Assembly (NCBI GenBank): GCA_964035545.1
Contig: OZ037767.1
Location: 23,703,128-23,767,127, forward strand
Reading direction: 5' to 3'
Length of the DNA stretch: 64,000 nucleotides
From: Bugula neritina
Taxonomy: Eukaryota; Bryozoa; Gymnolaemata; Cheilostomatida; Bugulidae
In this document: piece after piece, positions 1 through 13,100 of the stretch
Numbering within the stretch: the first letter of the stretch is position 1
Layout: the number at the start of each line of letters is the position of its first letter
The notes under the pieces: model-generated
What the model was told of the DNA's origin: nothing
The model's input: the letters and a program-made list of their open reading frames with translations, nothing else
Databases searched by the model: none
Position numbers and translations under genes: made by a program

Positions 1-3000
1 GTTCCCCAGCAGTTAGTGAAATGGTTTCCATCTGCAAAAATTCATCAAAAGACAGGTTTAGCATGCTGCAGACATTAATAAAATGTGTTTCTACAAACAA
101 GTACAACAGCTGTTGTCTGAAAACATGCAAAGTTATATTTTTTGCCAGCAACACTCTCACAAAATAGTATTATCATCAATTTAGTCTTACAAAGATCATT
201 GGCGTCATAAAAAAGCGTCATCTGCTTGAAAATAGTAGTTTTATGTCTAAAATATCAGTGTTGAAAAATGCATGTATAGCACAATTTAAGTAATTGCCTA
301 CGTACCATAGAATCATATTAGTTTTAACAGGTAGCATTACTGTCTAATAATGTATCCACCATCTAATAAATAACTACTTCTTATGCATTTCATATGTAGA
401 GAAAAGAAATAGTGGATATGTCATTAATCTTTCAGCATCCTGTGACTGTTTATTCTAAGTCACTATATTTCTACACTTGTTAGTTTGTTAAAATAAATTA
501 TAACACCATACTGAATTGGATTATTAGCATTATCAATTCTTAGTTTGTCATGTTTCCGTATTTAAAGAAAGTCTGTGACAGTAACTCAGGCTATAGCAAA
601 CCATTTAAAGCTAATACATCATTATATTTTCGTTATAATAAAGTGTAGAGCTATTATCAGTGTACTGTTCCACTCTCATGTCTATCAATAGGGTGGAGTA
701 CATTGCCAGCCCTACTCATACTTACTTCTATCTCTGGATCACTGTAGATGGTCAGGTTCAGATGCTCAGAGTTTTTCACAGGAATTCCATCACTTAACAG
801 CTGAACAGGTAGATACCACGGGTTTGTTAAATTATCTTGTTTTGCTAAAACATCATAAGCATAATATGGGTAAAAACAAGTAATTTGGTATAAACCATGA
901 AACACTTATTCAAGGGCACATTGCTTAAAAGATGTAAGAACAGAGCTACAGTGTTTTGATTATAGCACCCTTACTATATTTGTAATATAAAAAGTTGTCT
1001 GTATACAAAATAGAGTAACCCTTCTACAAACCGAAATACCCAAATAAGAATTATAAGTTCAAGCTAAGCAAATCCGGCAACTTTACACCTTATGGGTGCC
1101 ATAACAGGTTGTTGTGAAATTTCCTTTTCTGAAAAGCTTTAGTGCCTATAGGCTATAAGACAAAATACAAGCTTTTGGTAAAAGAATCGAATATTAGAGA
1201 GTTTTTGTCACATATCATTAGGTTGTTTGGCTTGTATTATATTACCAAACAATAGAACTATTAATGCTGGTAGACATTTTTCTGAGAAGCTTGGATAGCA
1301 GTAATACATGAAATTGACCACACCACGTAAAAAATTCAATTTCATACTAACATAATGACAATTATAGACAATATGGCAAGGTGCAACCCTATAATACAGG
1401 TCAGTGGTAAATAACTATATTATAATATTGTATTGATTACATATAAGAATATGTTGAAATTTGAAACTGTTTATAAGCTATAATTTATATCTGATGACAA
1501 GGAAAAGTCATATTTTACATGATAACTAAGGTATACCAGTACAAGAGGTTAATATAGTAATAGTTATAGAGATCAGTGAAAGGTGTAACAAACATAAAAT
1601 GCCATGATTACCTGTTATTTGGGTTATAGCACACCTCAATGTCCTACCATCATGGGAACATGCCTGTCAGATAAACAATACTGTTTCTATACCCTATGGC
1701 CTACATACGATAGTTCAGTGGCAAATGAGTATACTACAATGTTGTAGTAGTTAGACATAAAAATATGTTGAAATTTGAAACTGTTTATAAGCTACAATTT
1801 ATATCTGATGAACATAACAAGGAAAAGTCATATTTTACATGATAACTAAGGTATACCAGTATAAGAGGTTTAACAGTTTATTATGATTACTTCTATATGG
1901 TAAATATTAATCCTCTCACTCACAAATGTCTCTCCAAGTGTTGGGGCAAATAAAGTATAATTATTTGATGACTCAACATTCAGAATGTTAAACTCAGCAT
2001 CAAAACCTCCACTGAAAGAGATAACAATGAGTTAAGAAGGGCATGGCGACAAGCTATGCTCTAGAACTGCTTCATTTTAAAAATTACTGTTGATTGAACT
2101 AACATACAACTAGAATGAATAGTTGACATGGTACAATATACAAGTACTAGTGTATTGTAGAATGTTTAAACAAATCTCAGGCCATCTCATCACACACAAG
2201 ATATGAATCTACTGCAAAAATGTATGTTATAGAATATTTTATAATATTATCATAGCATAGTTTGTATGGCCTGAAATAATTCAGAGGTATGCGTGACATA
2301 TTGCTACAATTTTTCATGTGGTTCCAGGTGGGTAAAACTAGGGCTACGTGGAGTGAGTTTTCGCTTGAACTTTTAAGAAAAACTTAACACATGTTTCAAA
2401 ACAGGGCTGTCTGTGCGGATTTCATGCAATACAAATGCTGAACAAATACAGCAGAAAGTAATAATTAGGGACCTTAGCTTTCACGTTTCTGTTTTGCATT
2501 TTCCATTTAATCAATTGAAAATGATTGAGAATAGCGAGTGAGATTTCAAAATGAAACAACGGTAAAACCATCGGCAGTGTGTTGTGTGTGGCAGGTAACT
2601 CTCGTAGCAGATTCTCACTGCATACAGCTTCTCATGGTAAATTGTACTTCATCATTCATTTAAACCTATTTTATTGCAGCATGATGCAGATAAATTTATA
2701 TTTATATGCAGCATACCTGGCGAAGGTGGTTGACCGAAATGGATAGTTCAAGGCAGGATCTTTTCCATATATAAAGTCGTACTTTGCTGTGACATTTTCT
2801 GATAGTTTTATTATTAACTGGACTTTACCTTCTTTTGTTTGATTGGGCATTTTAAAGGACAGTTTTTGTGGTCTGTAAATTAATACAGGCATCAAGACAT
2901 ATGTACACTATGCATGTCGTCACACCACTACTAATTATATATTATGCAATAAGTTAATATCAGTTTATACAGTGAGATTTTTATATATTATGGTCATTTC

Positions 3001-6000
3001 ACCATCAGCATTTAAGCAATACTGACTGAGTTAGTTTATTTATTCATATTAAATAGTAAATTAAATCTAACAAAACATACTTTATATTGTATTCTACAGG
3101 GGACAAAACTCCGTCTGAATTCTTCACATACACTTCTACACCAGCACTTGGTATAAGACCAACAGCAGTAACCAGAGTTCCTCCAGAGAGCTGACCAAAT
3201 TTAGGGGACAAGTTGTGTATGTCCGATTGAGATTTCACCTGATGCAAATTGATATACATATGCATATGCTATAATTGAAACATTCATGCCACCTACAACA
3301 CAATTGTAGCATAAAAAATATCATTAACATAAATACAAAAAAATAATAGAGTTAACTAAGTTTACCAGATGTCATTGATTTGGTGACAAAAAACTGTTGC
3401 TGACCTTAACACAATGTGGTGAAGATTGGCTCCACGTTGAGTTTTCTAAGCATTGCAGAGTGTCTGTACTTGAGTTCAAGGCCATTCCTGGAGGACAGCT
3501 TAAGACGATAGTGTCAAATTGGTAGAAATACATATATGGTTTGTTGATCATTTCAAATCCTGTTGGAGCTTTAAATTCACACTGGCTAACTAAAATTTAA
3601 AACACAGCTTAAAGCTGTCTAGTGAAAACTTCAGATACCTCCAATAAACAAAACAATGCCATAACTAGTGAAAATAACTAAGGGTACAATGCAAGAATGA
3701 AAACATAGTAAAACTACTTCATGCATAAAAGTTATTACCAACATTTAAATACTTGTAATTCATGTACCTCTGTAGTTGTGCTTACCATATGTGTTCATAT
3801 GAAAAATTGAACTGGAGGTGTTAAATCTATAGCTACTGTATTTCACATTAGTTAATCCTGCAATGTAAATCTGTCTGTCTCTGGTCACCAATAGAGAGGT
3901 TGGAGCATTCAACTTGCATGTGCCAGGAGGTCCAGTTACTGTCTGGTTGTTCTTTTCGGAACCTGGAATAACAAGTGTCATCTCTGTTAAGATCATGAGC
4001 AATAAACTTGTTAAATATAACAAACTTGTTTATATTACAAGGGAGGCAAATAAAAATCATCAAAACTAACATACCAATGCATGTTGAATAGATTTCTTTT
4101 TCATCTAAATCAATGAATATCAATTCTTCATTTAAACGAGTTCCTATAGTAACCATCAAGCGATCTGGTACCAACCAGTGAATTGTCTCAATGTATCCAA
4201 TCACCGCAGTATCAAAAGAGCCAGGTGAAAAAGCAATATTATGTACATTATTAGCACTACTAGAAACTTCTCCAGTTATTAATGTTACTTCAAGGGTGCT
4301 CAAGTCAACCCGTGACAAACCGTAGCTGTGTGCAACATATATTGCACTTTCGTCACTTGTAGGTAATATGTCGCGAGGGTTAGGTAGTGAATCTGAAAGT
4401 TGGTCTCCTAGCAGTCTGATAGTTTTTTTCTCAAAGCTATAGCGAGTGATTAGCTGGTAGCCATGATCCATCACTATTAAGTAGTTTTGCGATTTAATCA
4501 TCACAATTTTTAGGGGACCAGAGAGGAAGTGAGTGTTTGCCAGAATTTCCTGGCCAGGTAAGATTTCTCTAGCTTGAAATAATGTACCTTCACAACTTCC
4601 GATGAATTCGGTGATTTCGTCTGTGACCATATCGTATTGACGAATGCAATTGTTTAGGTAGTCTGCCACTAGCATTATAGTATCATTTACTTGTGCTACA
4701 CTTCCAAGGAGGGCAAACTCGGCTGTGGATGAGTTGCCAGCTTTATATCGAACATCGTAAGGCCCCATACCTTCGTAGTCCTTTCCTAGCACATGCTGGA
4801 CAGGCTCTCCCGGAACATACTTTAAGAGTAGATGTCCAGAATTATAATAAAACTCGCCATCATTGTATTCATCTTCAATCATAAAGTCAATCGGCCTCCG
4901 AGGCAAACCATTAAGGTTGTACTCGACTTCTTTCAAGCTGTCAACAGATACTTGGATAGTGCAATGTGGACACAAAACATTAGAATTAGGCTTGCTAGTT
5001 GTCATAAGCATTTCTTCGGCCTTTAAGGTTGTTGAAGCTATTATTTGTCTTGAGTTGACTTGGCTAATATTCACTTTTATTTCATACAACGAGCTTGGAG
5101 AAAGAAAAGTATACTCTCCTTCGGTTACAGCTGCTACATATACTGAACCATTTGAAAATGTAGCTGCAGTTGGCTTATGGAATCTGCAAGAAGCCTGAGG
5201 CCCAGTCAAAGAGCTGTTAAATCGGTCATCTCCTAAAAATCAAATAGCATAACTGTGAGTAAAATACAAAAACTTGTGTTTTAGACAAGAAATCAAGCAA
5301 AAAAGTTAGGTTTTCAAAGAATTCTCAATGTGGACACCAAGTCATAACTCATAGACACAATTAAAGAATTAGGATTATTGAATTTTGTTATTATTGCACC
5401 TAAACGGAATAAAACTTTATTGATTTGGTTACAACTTGCACATTGCTAGAAACTAATATAAAGTATATCTTCTATAATAATACTAAAAAAAACACATTTT
5501 TGGTATTATTTTAAAATTATTAACAAAAATACTTTATGCAAAGAATAAGCAGCATCACAACCTGTGCAACTGCCCATGGTTTGGTTTAGAATCAAATCTA
5601 ATACAATCAAGGTATTGAGGGTATCGCTGACGCCAAATAAGATTTCATTTTCTTTAAGCCAAGTTAAAGAGCTGAGACGTCCAAACGTGGTGCTGTGAAA
5701 AGGACCAGTTGATAAAACAGCTGGTGGATCAGTACTCAGAGAAACTTTTGCTTCTCCTACAAGAAGCTGCACTGCTCGCGTTTCTAGATCAACTCTGGAG
5801 AGTCCGTTGGCATGACTGACATAAATATACTTTTTATCAGAGCTGAGCAGTAGAGATGTGGGTGAAGGCAATGACTTATCATTGGAGTTTAGAAGCAGTT
5901 TTACAAGGCCTGTGTTGAGATCGTATGTTGTTACTTGCCCATAACCGTGGTCACACAAGATGAAGTAGTTGGCAGATTCTACAAGCTCGATGTCTAGAGC

Positions 6001-7379
6001 ACCACTTATGAAATTTGAGTCACCAGCAATGGCTACTCCTGGTTGAAGACTGCTAACAGATGTGCTATAGTGTTCAGCACAAGCACCAATGAGAGGGGTA
6101 AACATGTCAGTCTCGGAGTCGTACTCTCTCACACAGTTATTCAAATAGTCACTCAGTGCATACTTTGTCCTATTATATTGCACCATATCTGTGATCACAG
6201 AAAATTCAGCCACTGAAGAATTTCCAGTTTGATATCTGTATAACAGTTGTTGATCCGGCTGACCAAGAAACAGTCCCATAGGCTCTCCAGGTGTGTGCTT
6301 CAGTATAAACCCCAAATACATTAGAAAGTATGAGCCAGGTTGATATTTATCTTCTTGAATTTTTATAACGGCCCTGCTTTCAAATTGGCCATAATCAAAA
6401 GAAGAAAGACTTAGGTCACTGAAACCATAATATGTCTCCAGCAAATCAGCATCTGATTGACTACAAATATAAGAGTAAAGCTTGTATTATAGTATTGTAT
6501 AATCAATAATATGGTCAACAGGTAACAACAGCAGTAATAGACAAGACAATTTAGCCTAACTCAAAGAAGCTCAGTTTGTCACTATGGGTGTGTTGGGCTG
6601 GATTTTTCCTTATGTCCTACCATGCATGTTTATAAATAATCATAAGCAGTTACAATTAGATGAAAGATAAGATCATTTTGTTAGCTATTTGTTTGTCCAA
6701 CGGCTTTTACTGCATGATCATGACTATTCTAATTTCAAAATATAGTTACAAAACATTAGTCTGTCCTAGGTATTATACCTACATGCAAATGAGTAATATC
6801 ACCATACTTTTTTTATTACGAAATACCAGGAAATACCAGTAATTTATGGCAATAGTTTGAAATTGCGCCACTTCACTTCCCCAAGTTGATATATAATAAT
6901 GAATAATGAATTACATGTGAGTTGGCATAATACATTGATGACTTACACAATAAACAATTGGCTAGACTATGTATCACATATAGAAGGTAAGAACTTGCCT
7001 CAATTCTTTTTAAATTAAAGTAACAATGTTTTAACTTTCAATTTTTATGTAGAATATGCACAGTCTTGCCTTTTGATAATCAACTGAGTCAAAAAGCAGA
7101 GCTTAAGTTAAGTTAACGTTGAGAAAGGTAATCATATCGGCTGGACTAAGACTCATGAGCAATCACAATAGTTATAACTGACATAGAGAATTTATAAGCT
7201 TGTTGTGTAATAAGCAATCTCCAGCCACCCGTGTGGGTGAAAGGTGACCAAAGGTGACCATGTAATAAGCAATCGGTAATCTTACTATATACGTATTTTC
7301 CAATGACCTACCTGGCAGAGACTGTAGTAGATAACAACACACCAGATGTGAACCATAGCAGCAGAGAGGGCAGCATCAT
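1..7379 (-). CDS. Secreted/membrane protein with NHL-like propellers, sushi and IPT/TIG domains (5' part, runs off left edge)
   Basis: Exons by phase-consistent splice sites: 7379-7312, 6460-5562, 5232-4075, 3962-3786, 3589-3405, 3238-3081, 2872-2717, 2011-1924, 800-726 and 31-<1. The start (MMLPSLLLWFTSGVLLS) is a clear signal peptide. Exons 2 and 3 (residues ~24-322 and ~324-708) are paralogous: both hold PGEP, TGNSS/AGNSS-x-AEF, a DYLNNC-[IV]-R-x-YD NHL-like core, a DHGY motif and a GLSRVDL motif. Exon 4 begins a third such unit (TGPPGTCKLNAP). Exon 5 is a sushi/CCP domain with four Cys and a Trp before the last Cys. Exons 6-8 resemble IPT/TIG (NLSPKFGQLSGGTLVTAVG). Extracellular propeller followed by Cys-rich and IPT modules recalls plexin/Met-type ectodomains, but no sema domain is recognised and the membrane and cytoplasmic parts lie outside the window. 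The 800-726 exon has a weak acceptor; an alternative at 844 does not fit the phase unless an extra exon exists. Product role unknown. Confidence 0.72.
1400..1870. repeat. Direct duplication inside an intron of the NHL/IPT gene
   Basis: About 105-150 bp starting near 1400 recurs near 1711. The strongest shared core runs from TATGTTGAAATTTGAAACTG (about 1450 and 1763) through GATAACTAAGGTATACCAGT. The second copy has a few extra bases near ATCTGATGA. It looks like a local segmental duplication roughly 310 bp apart. Confidence 0.8.
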
Positions 7380-7726
7380 GGTAACTTCCTGGCTATCAGG
7401 TTTCTATCACCCTTACAGAATGTCTGTAAAACACAATCTAAGAGTTAGGCATCCAGTAAAGCCATATATACAAAATTAAGTTTACTGCTAGTGCTACTTC
7501 GCAAACTACAAAACCTGTAACCAAATTTCTTAAAAAATATTTTAAAAGAATCATTTAAACAATATATGCTTTTAGGAGTTTGTAAAATTGCATATACTTT
7601 TGATGAGCATAGAAGCCTGTGTTTATAGCAACTCGTGCTAAACTGATGAAATATTGTGTTAAAACTAATGAAACACATAAGAACAAGCATCATTCATGCT
7701 CCATTTGATTTGTCTTATTAGAAGCG

Positions 7727-7741
7727 CCCCCCCCCCCCCCC
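7727..7741. repeat. Poly-C tract
   Basis: Fifteen consecutive C in otherwise AT-rich DNA. A second run of ten C lies at 29875-29884. Confidence 0.95.
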
Positions 7742-9117
7742 TATTTTTTTCTTCACTTATTATTTGTACAGTATTGTACATTACATTTCATACACTATAA
7801 TATATGCAGCTTATACAATGTACTTTACACATTGAAAAAGCAACATGTTGGTAATTTGAGTCTAGCTGCATATGGTATAACCAGGTTATGGTTCACCAAT
7901 TCCAATTAATTAGCAGAATGAAACAGCTTTACGCAAATAGCTTTAATCTGACACTCTGCTGGGTGACATAATAACAATCTTTCAGTAGATCACAAAAAAT
8001 TAAAAAATAGAAACATCTTTTTTAATGAATAGTTATATGGGCTAGCTCCCAACTGAAATCAAATAGCCATAGGCATGGTCACGTGGCAGTGCGATAGCAT
8101 TGAGAATCTGCCCACTTCTGCTTACTGTACCAACTTAAACAACTACTTACCACTAGATTTTTCCACCTTCTGAACTGATAAGCAATTTGTTCTACTAGTC
8201 AGCTAGAACATGTGAAAGCTGAAATAAGCCTCTGTTAATACTCTGGCAGTGAAGCTTTGATGACTACCTGCACTATACTGTTGTCAACTTTGCAGAGTCT
8301 TCTGTAATATGCATAACCCGTTTCCTGAATAAATTACTCTGTGATTCAAATCATGACACGATTATAAAACTGTACATTACAGTAGTGTGATGGCGTGCCC
8401 ACTGAAGCGGAACCGTGCCACTGAATGATATATCCAGATTTGCAGGAAACAACGCACGTCAAAACATGGTCAAAATAGTACTATATACAAGTCATAACTT
8501 TGACTCTGGTGTACAATACACATCATTCTACACACACCTATTATGTATATTATGCTAAGAATTGGTAGCATGCAACATCCAGCACACACTGCATATACAG
8601 TTTGGTTGACAGTTTTATTTTCGAAAACTGTTAAACAAATTAGCACCCACCTTCACTAATAAGGTATTAGCTCTAACTACAACTTTTGAGTCATGCTAAT
8701 TTTTTAGAAAAAAACAAAGCTTTGGATTGGGACTTATATAACCAAAATAGTAACTTGTGAACTGTATTTAATTAATATTGACATCATATTGACAGCAGAT
8801 TTGTCATGCATGCGTACCAATAAATAAGGCAAATCATATCACAGAAAAAGTATTATAGTTGTAACAAATGAAAGTATACTTTATTTACTTCATTGCAAAA
8901 GCCTATTGCATTTATTTTGCAACCAAATACCCAATCTCCAACTTAATAATAAAAACTTAGACTTTTAAATTAAATGTAAAGGAAGTAACGCTGGTAAGAC
9001 ACGCTTAGAATCACAGTATCTGAGAATTTTAATCGGCCTCTGACGGTTTTTAGATGAGTTATGAATTTTGAATTTAAACCAATGAGCTTGAGGAGCTTTA
9101 AGATAAATACTATTATA

Positions 9118-9185
9118 AAATGCTCTTCCTAACATAACCTCTAGCCTTACTACTGGGCTTCATGCCCGAGTCTAGCACCTGTGTC
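9118..9185 (-). mobile_element. SINE fragment (minus orientation)
   Basis: On the minus strand the segment ending ATGTTAGGAAGAGCAT matches the body of the intact SINE at 30780-30997. The part before it is a degenerate version of the box B region. Both ends are eroded. Confidence 0.55.
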
Positions 9186-9968
9186 AAGCTACCTCAGTGC
9201 CTCTATTCGTTTACTGTTGAGTTTGTTAAACTTTATTTAATATAGCACAATGCTAAGATTTAGAAATTCAGAGTTTGTAAGTCAATGGCAATATTACAGA
9301 GCTGTCTTCTCAAAAGTGACAACCTCTCGATTTATTTAAGTACAGCCATGTCAAAGCAATGATCTTGATGTAAGTCTTGCAACAGACTAAATAACACTAT
9401 GATACCTAAAACAAAACTCGGAATCAAAAAATCAAGCTGGATTCATTTTAAAAGATTGAGACAATAAAATTTATTTAAAGTTTTATTTTAAGCACTTTCA
9501 ATAGCAGACCTTATTGCGCAACCATCTGGTTAACCAGGGTGTTTTGGCAAAATGCTTGAATTAGTTTAGTTCCGTAAATTATTGCAATAAGTTCTAAATT
9601 CTTCACTGCACCTCACATCACTGCAAGTGTGTTTCAGCCATTTGTATTATAATCTGTGCTGTATAAGCTTTTCGAAAGTTTACATATAATACATTAGTCA
9701 TATAATAAATTATATTTCATTCTCATAGGACTATTTTAATATTATATTTGATATTTTATATTTTATTTCGTTTTTTATAATAAATGTTGTATACATATCT
9801 ATAAATTTACATTTTGTTTTATTTTCTTATTATAAAATAACTCTTTTTCCATCAGCAAAAAAAGTAATTATGCATTTTTACACCATATTATATCTGTATT
9901 GAATAACTATTTACAACAACTAACAATAATGAAAACCAAAATAGAAAGTTTAAACAAATAAGCAACTT

Positions 9969-9974
9969 TTTATT
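9969..9974 (-). terminator. Poly(A) signal AATAAA for the lectin-CUB receptor
   Basis: AATAAA on the minus strand about 200 bp past the stop codon at 10177-10179. Confidence 0.55.
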
Positions 9975-10176
9975 ACCAATTTCAATACTAATTTCACAAT
10001 GAAAAAAGGTGTATAAATAGACAATATATTAACTATATCAAAACTTGACTTTCATTTGAAACAAGATCAATACAACTTCAAAACATTAGGAATCAATGTT
10101 ATAAATCACATTTATCATATTCTACTTAGAGAAATCTGTATAAAAAAACTCTGGAAAGTTACTGAATTTCTAACAT

Positions 10177-13100
10177 TTAATCATGATCATCTGTTTCACT
10201 ACCAGCATCACCTCCAACAATATTTATATGATGAATGCCATCACTTAGATCTTCATCTGAGTCATCATAACAGCCTCTTCCATTTTCTGAGTATCTGCAC
10301 CTATCTCGGTTGTTGTCAGCTCTTGCACCATAGAAAGAAGGAGTTTTAGCTTTTGCAGTCTTGTTAACGTGTGTTCCTTGAAGCTTTGGCTTGGGCTTTA
10401 TAGGAGGCCGCACAGCATAGCGATTATAGTAGTTAGGTTTGCTGTTGCCCAGGACACCACCTTGTGTTTGTGAACTATCTGGTACACTAGTATCACAGTC
10501 AGGGTGTACAGGTGTTTCAGAGTTCACATGATTCGCAGGCTTTTGATAATGTGATGCAGAACTTGCTAAAGGAGGTGTTCCTGGAGGTTGAGGTGCTCTT
10601 CTTTTTAAGGATCTAAGGCTTGTTCGAGACTGAGAGAACGATTTGGCTCTGTTTAGAGACACTGGTGGATAGTTGCTGTCAGAGTTGTTCTGCTGGTGGC
10701 GGTGAACTGAATTACTTCTAGGAATATACCGTCGACCAGTGTTGCTAGTATTATCACTGCTATAGCTCGGGTCAGCACAACCTGTGTGGTAGTGATTTGA
10801 TCTTGAGTTCATAGTGGAATAAGCCACTGACCCTGTACGAGCAAGGTGGCCTCGGCGCCGGTGGTTAGTGTTATCGTCGTCGACCTCGGGTTGATGCTGG
10901 AGATTTCCTATGCTCATGCATTTTCGTTCGCCGTACAGGGGCTGATGACTTAAGCTGTGATGATGACCTCGTCGATGGTCCAGGTCTAAAAGAATTAATT
11001 ATTTTATTTATATCAACAGCTCTTTTTTCATTTTAAATCAAAAGTTGCATCAAAGAAACAAATCAACATGCATGAATGATTATTTTACTAGCATGGAAAT
11101 TAATAGATAAATTTTGCCAACTGAGAAATACTTGGTAAAATTAAACACTGAAAATCTCTGAATGATGTTAATAAAACAGTAAATGTAAATAAAAGTAGAC
11201 AGCAGCATAACATGTTATACTGGCTAGGAACAACATTGATTATTATAAGGATTAATGCAATGGTCTGTTTAGCTTTTAGACAAAATAGTTTGAAGAAAAT
11301 GGTGATAATAGATGAATTGTTTTAAATAAAAACTCTCCAACATCCTTCATTTAGATTTTTAAGTCACTTAAAAGGCATTTTAATAGACAAAAAAAGATAT
11401 ATAGGATATATGTGTGTCAAGGTAGAGCTTTTCTTGTAGGAGCTGTTGAATCTGCCGAACTAAACGAGTAAACTAACCAATTAGCAGATTTTTAGAATAG
11501 AATAAAATCAATCAACTATAACATACAGTTTAGTACTGCATACATGTTGCAACATGTTGGAAACAACATAGTTTTTATAAAATGCAATCTGTTTGCCAAA
11601 TATGATCAGGAAATTTGGAAGCTTCCATCAAAAGCAATTGGTAAAAAAGTTTACTTCTACTTATGAACTCTACATGAATCTGAGTTCAACTTTTTCCTTA
11701 TGTGTAGTATTAAGGAAGTGGAGAGATCCTAATTTAGGATAATTGAGGAAAATTCCATCTGCTATCAGAATAGGTGCAACAATATCATTTTTAATTAGAG
11801 AGTAGGAGAATATATTTCACAAAGGAAGTTGCCTGCCCACGGCAACAATTGAAAGTTGGGCTTAACAGAAATTTGATTATATTTTGCACACGAGTACAGC
11901 TATCACTTTTACATATGCAGTCTAGTCAGCCACTGGTGTGACTAGTGTAATACACTGGTTTACAAATCTTGAAACAGTGTTTGGTCATATGACTTTGATC
12001 ACAAAACTAAATACTCAACCAGGGCTGTACCGAGTCAGTGTAATGCAGCTGATACTTTCAATTCAAAGTTATGCAATTCAATTAAAAACAACTACAATTC
12101 AAAGTGATTTTAAATGTGCTGATTTGTGAAAATCAGTATTTTGAAAAACTTGAGTCCCTTCTCTGTAGTGCATCAAATTGCATGAAGCTGAAACAATCAT
12201 GATAAGCTGATTCTACCGACGCTCGTTCCTTCTGCATGATGAAAGTCCTACTGGCAGAACTTGATTGACTCTACTGGGATACTATATCTAGTATGTGTAC
12301 AAAATACAAATGCCCTTGAAATTGGCGATAGTAAGCAACCAACACACAAATATCTGACACCACAACAGTAGCCAAAGCTGTGAGGGTTGGAAAAGGAGAA
12401 AGGAAACACCGGTTACGTTGCATACCGAAAATCAATTGGCGAAGACAGAGTTGAATGGAGTAGACTTCCCGAGTGAGCCTACAGCCTATGGGAGATAAAA
12501 GTATTAGCTGAGAAAAGATGTTATGCTTCAGTTAGTTCAACAAGCATTCAACCCACAAGTTGTTGAAATTGTAAACAAATGGGGAAATGGGGACTAGCTG
12601 AAGCTCACCGTCTGTTCATCGGCCTGCTATAGTAGCGCCGAGGTTGAGAGGGGTAGTCCCCAGGAGGACCTTCTATTTGGTCTACAAGATTGAACTGGCA
12701 TAGCAGAAATAGTTTGTGACTCCCTTTATTTTTTTTAGTTATAGATTTTGCAAACTTTAAGTTTAATTATGTAAAGTTTCCTAGCTCTAACAGATTGAAG
12801 TCTAGCTCTCTCAAGTTTTATTTAATCACACAATTTCTCTATTAAATCGAGTTTACACTCTTTTTATACACCAGCATCTTACAAGAATTAACTTGCCAGC
12901 ACATCTGGCTAATCTAAGATTTACATATATATGCAATGCAAAGCAAAACCCACCACCATGTTGTACCAGCTTTTAAAAAAACAATTATTTAAAATATTTT
13001 GAGGTGATTGAAATACATTTTAGTTTATGAAACTTTTGACGTCTAAAATATGTCAATGCTGTATTTATAATTCTATCAATAAATGCATTAAAACTACAAA

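Larger units (their letters stand above)
7380..9968. other. Intergenic between the two left minus-strand genes
   Basis: No coding exon is supported here. It should hold the promoter and 5' UTR of the NHL/IPT gene and the 3' flank of the lectin receptor. It contains a 15-base C run at 7727-7741 and a SINE fragment near 9118-9185. The rest is AT-rich with no recognised signal. Confidence 0.6.
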
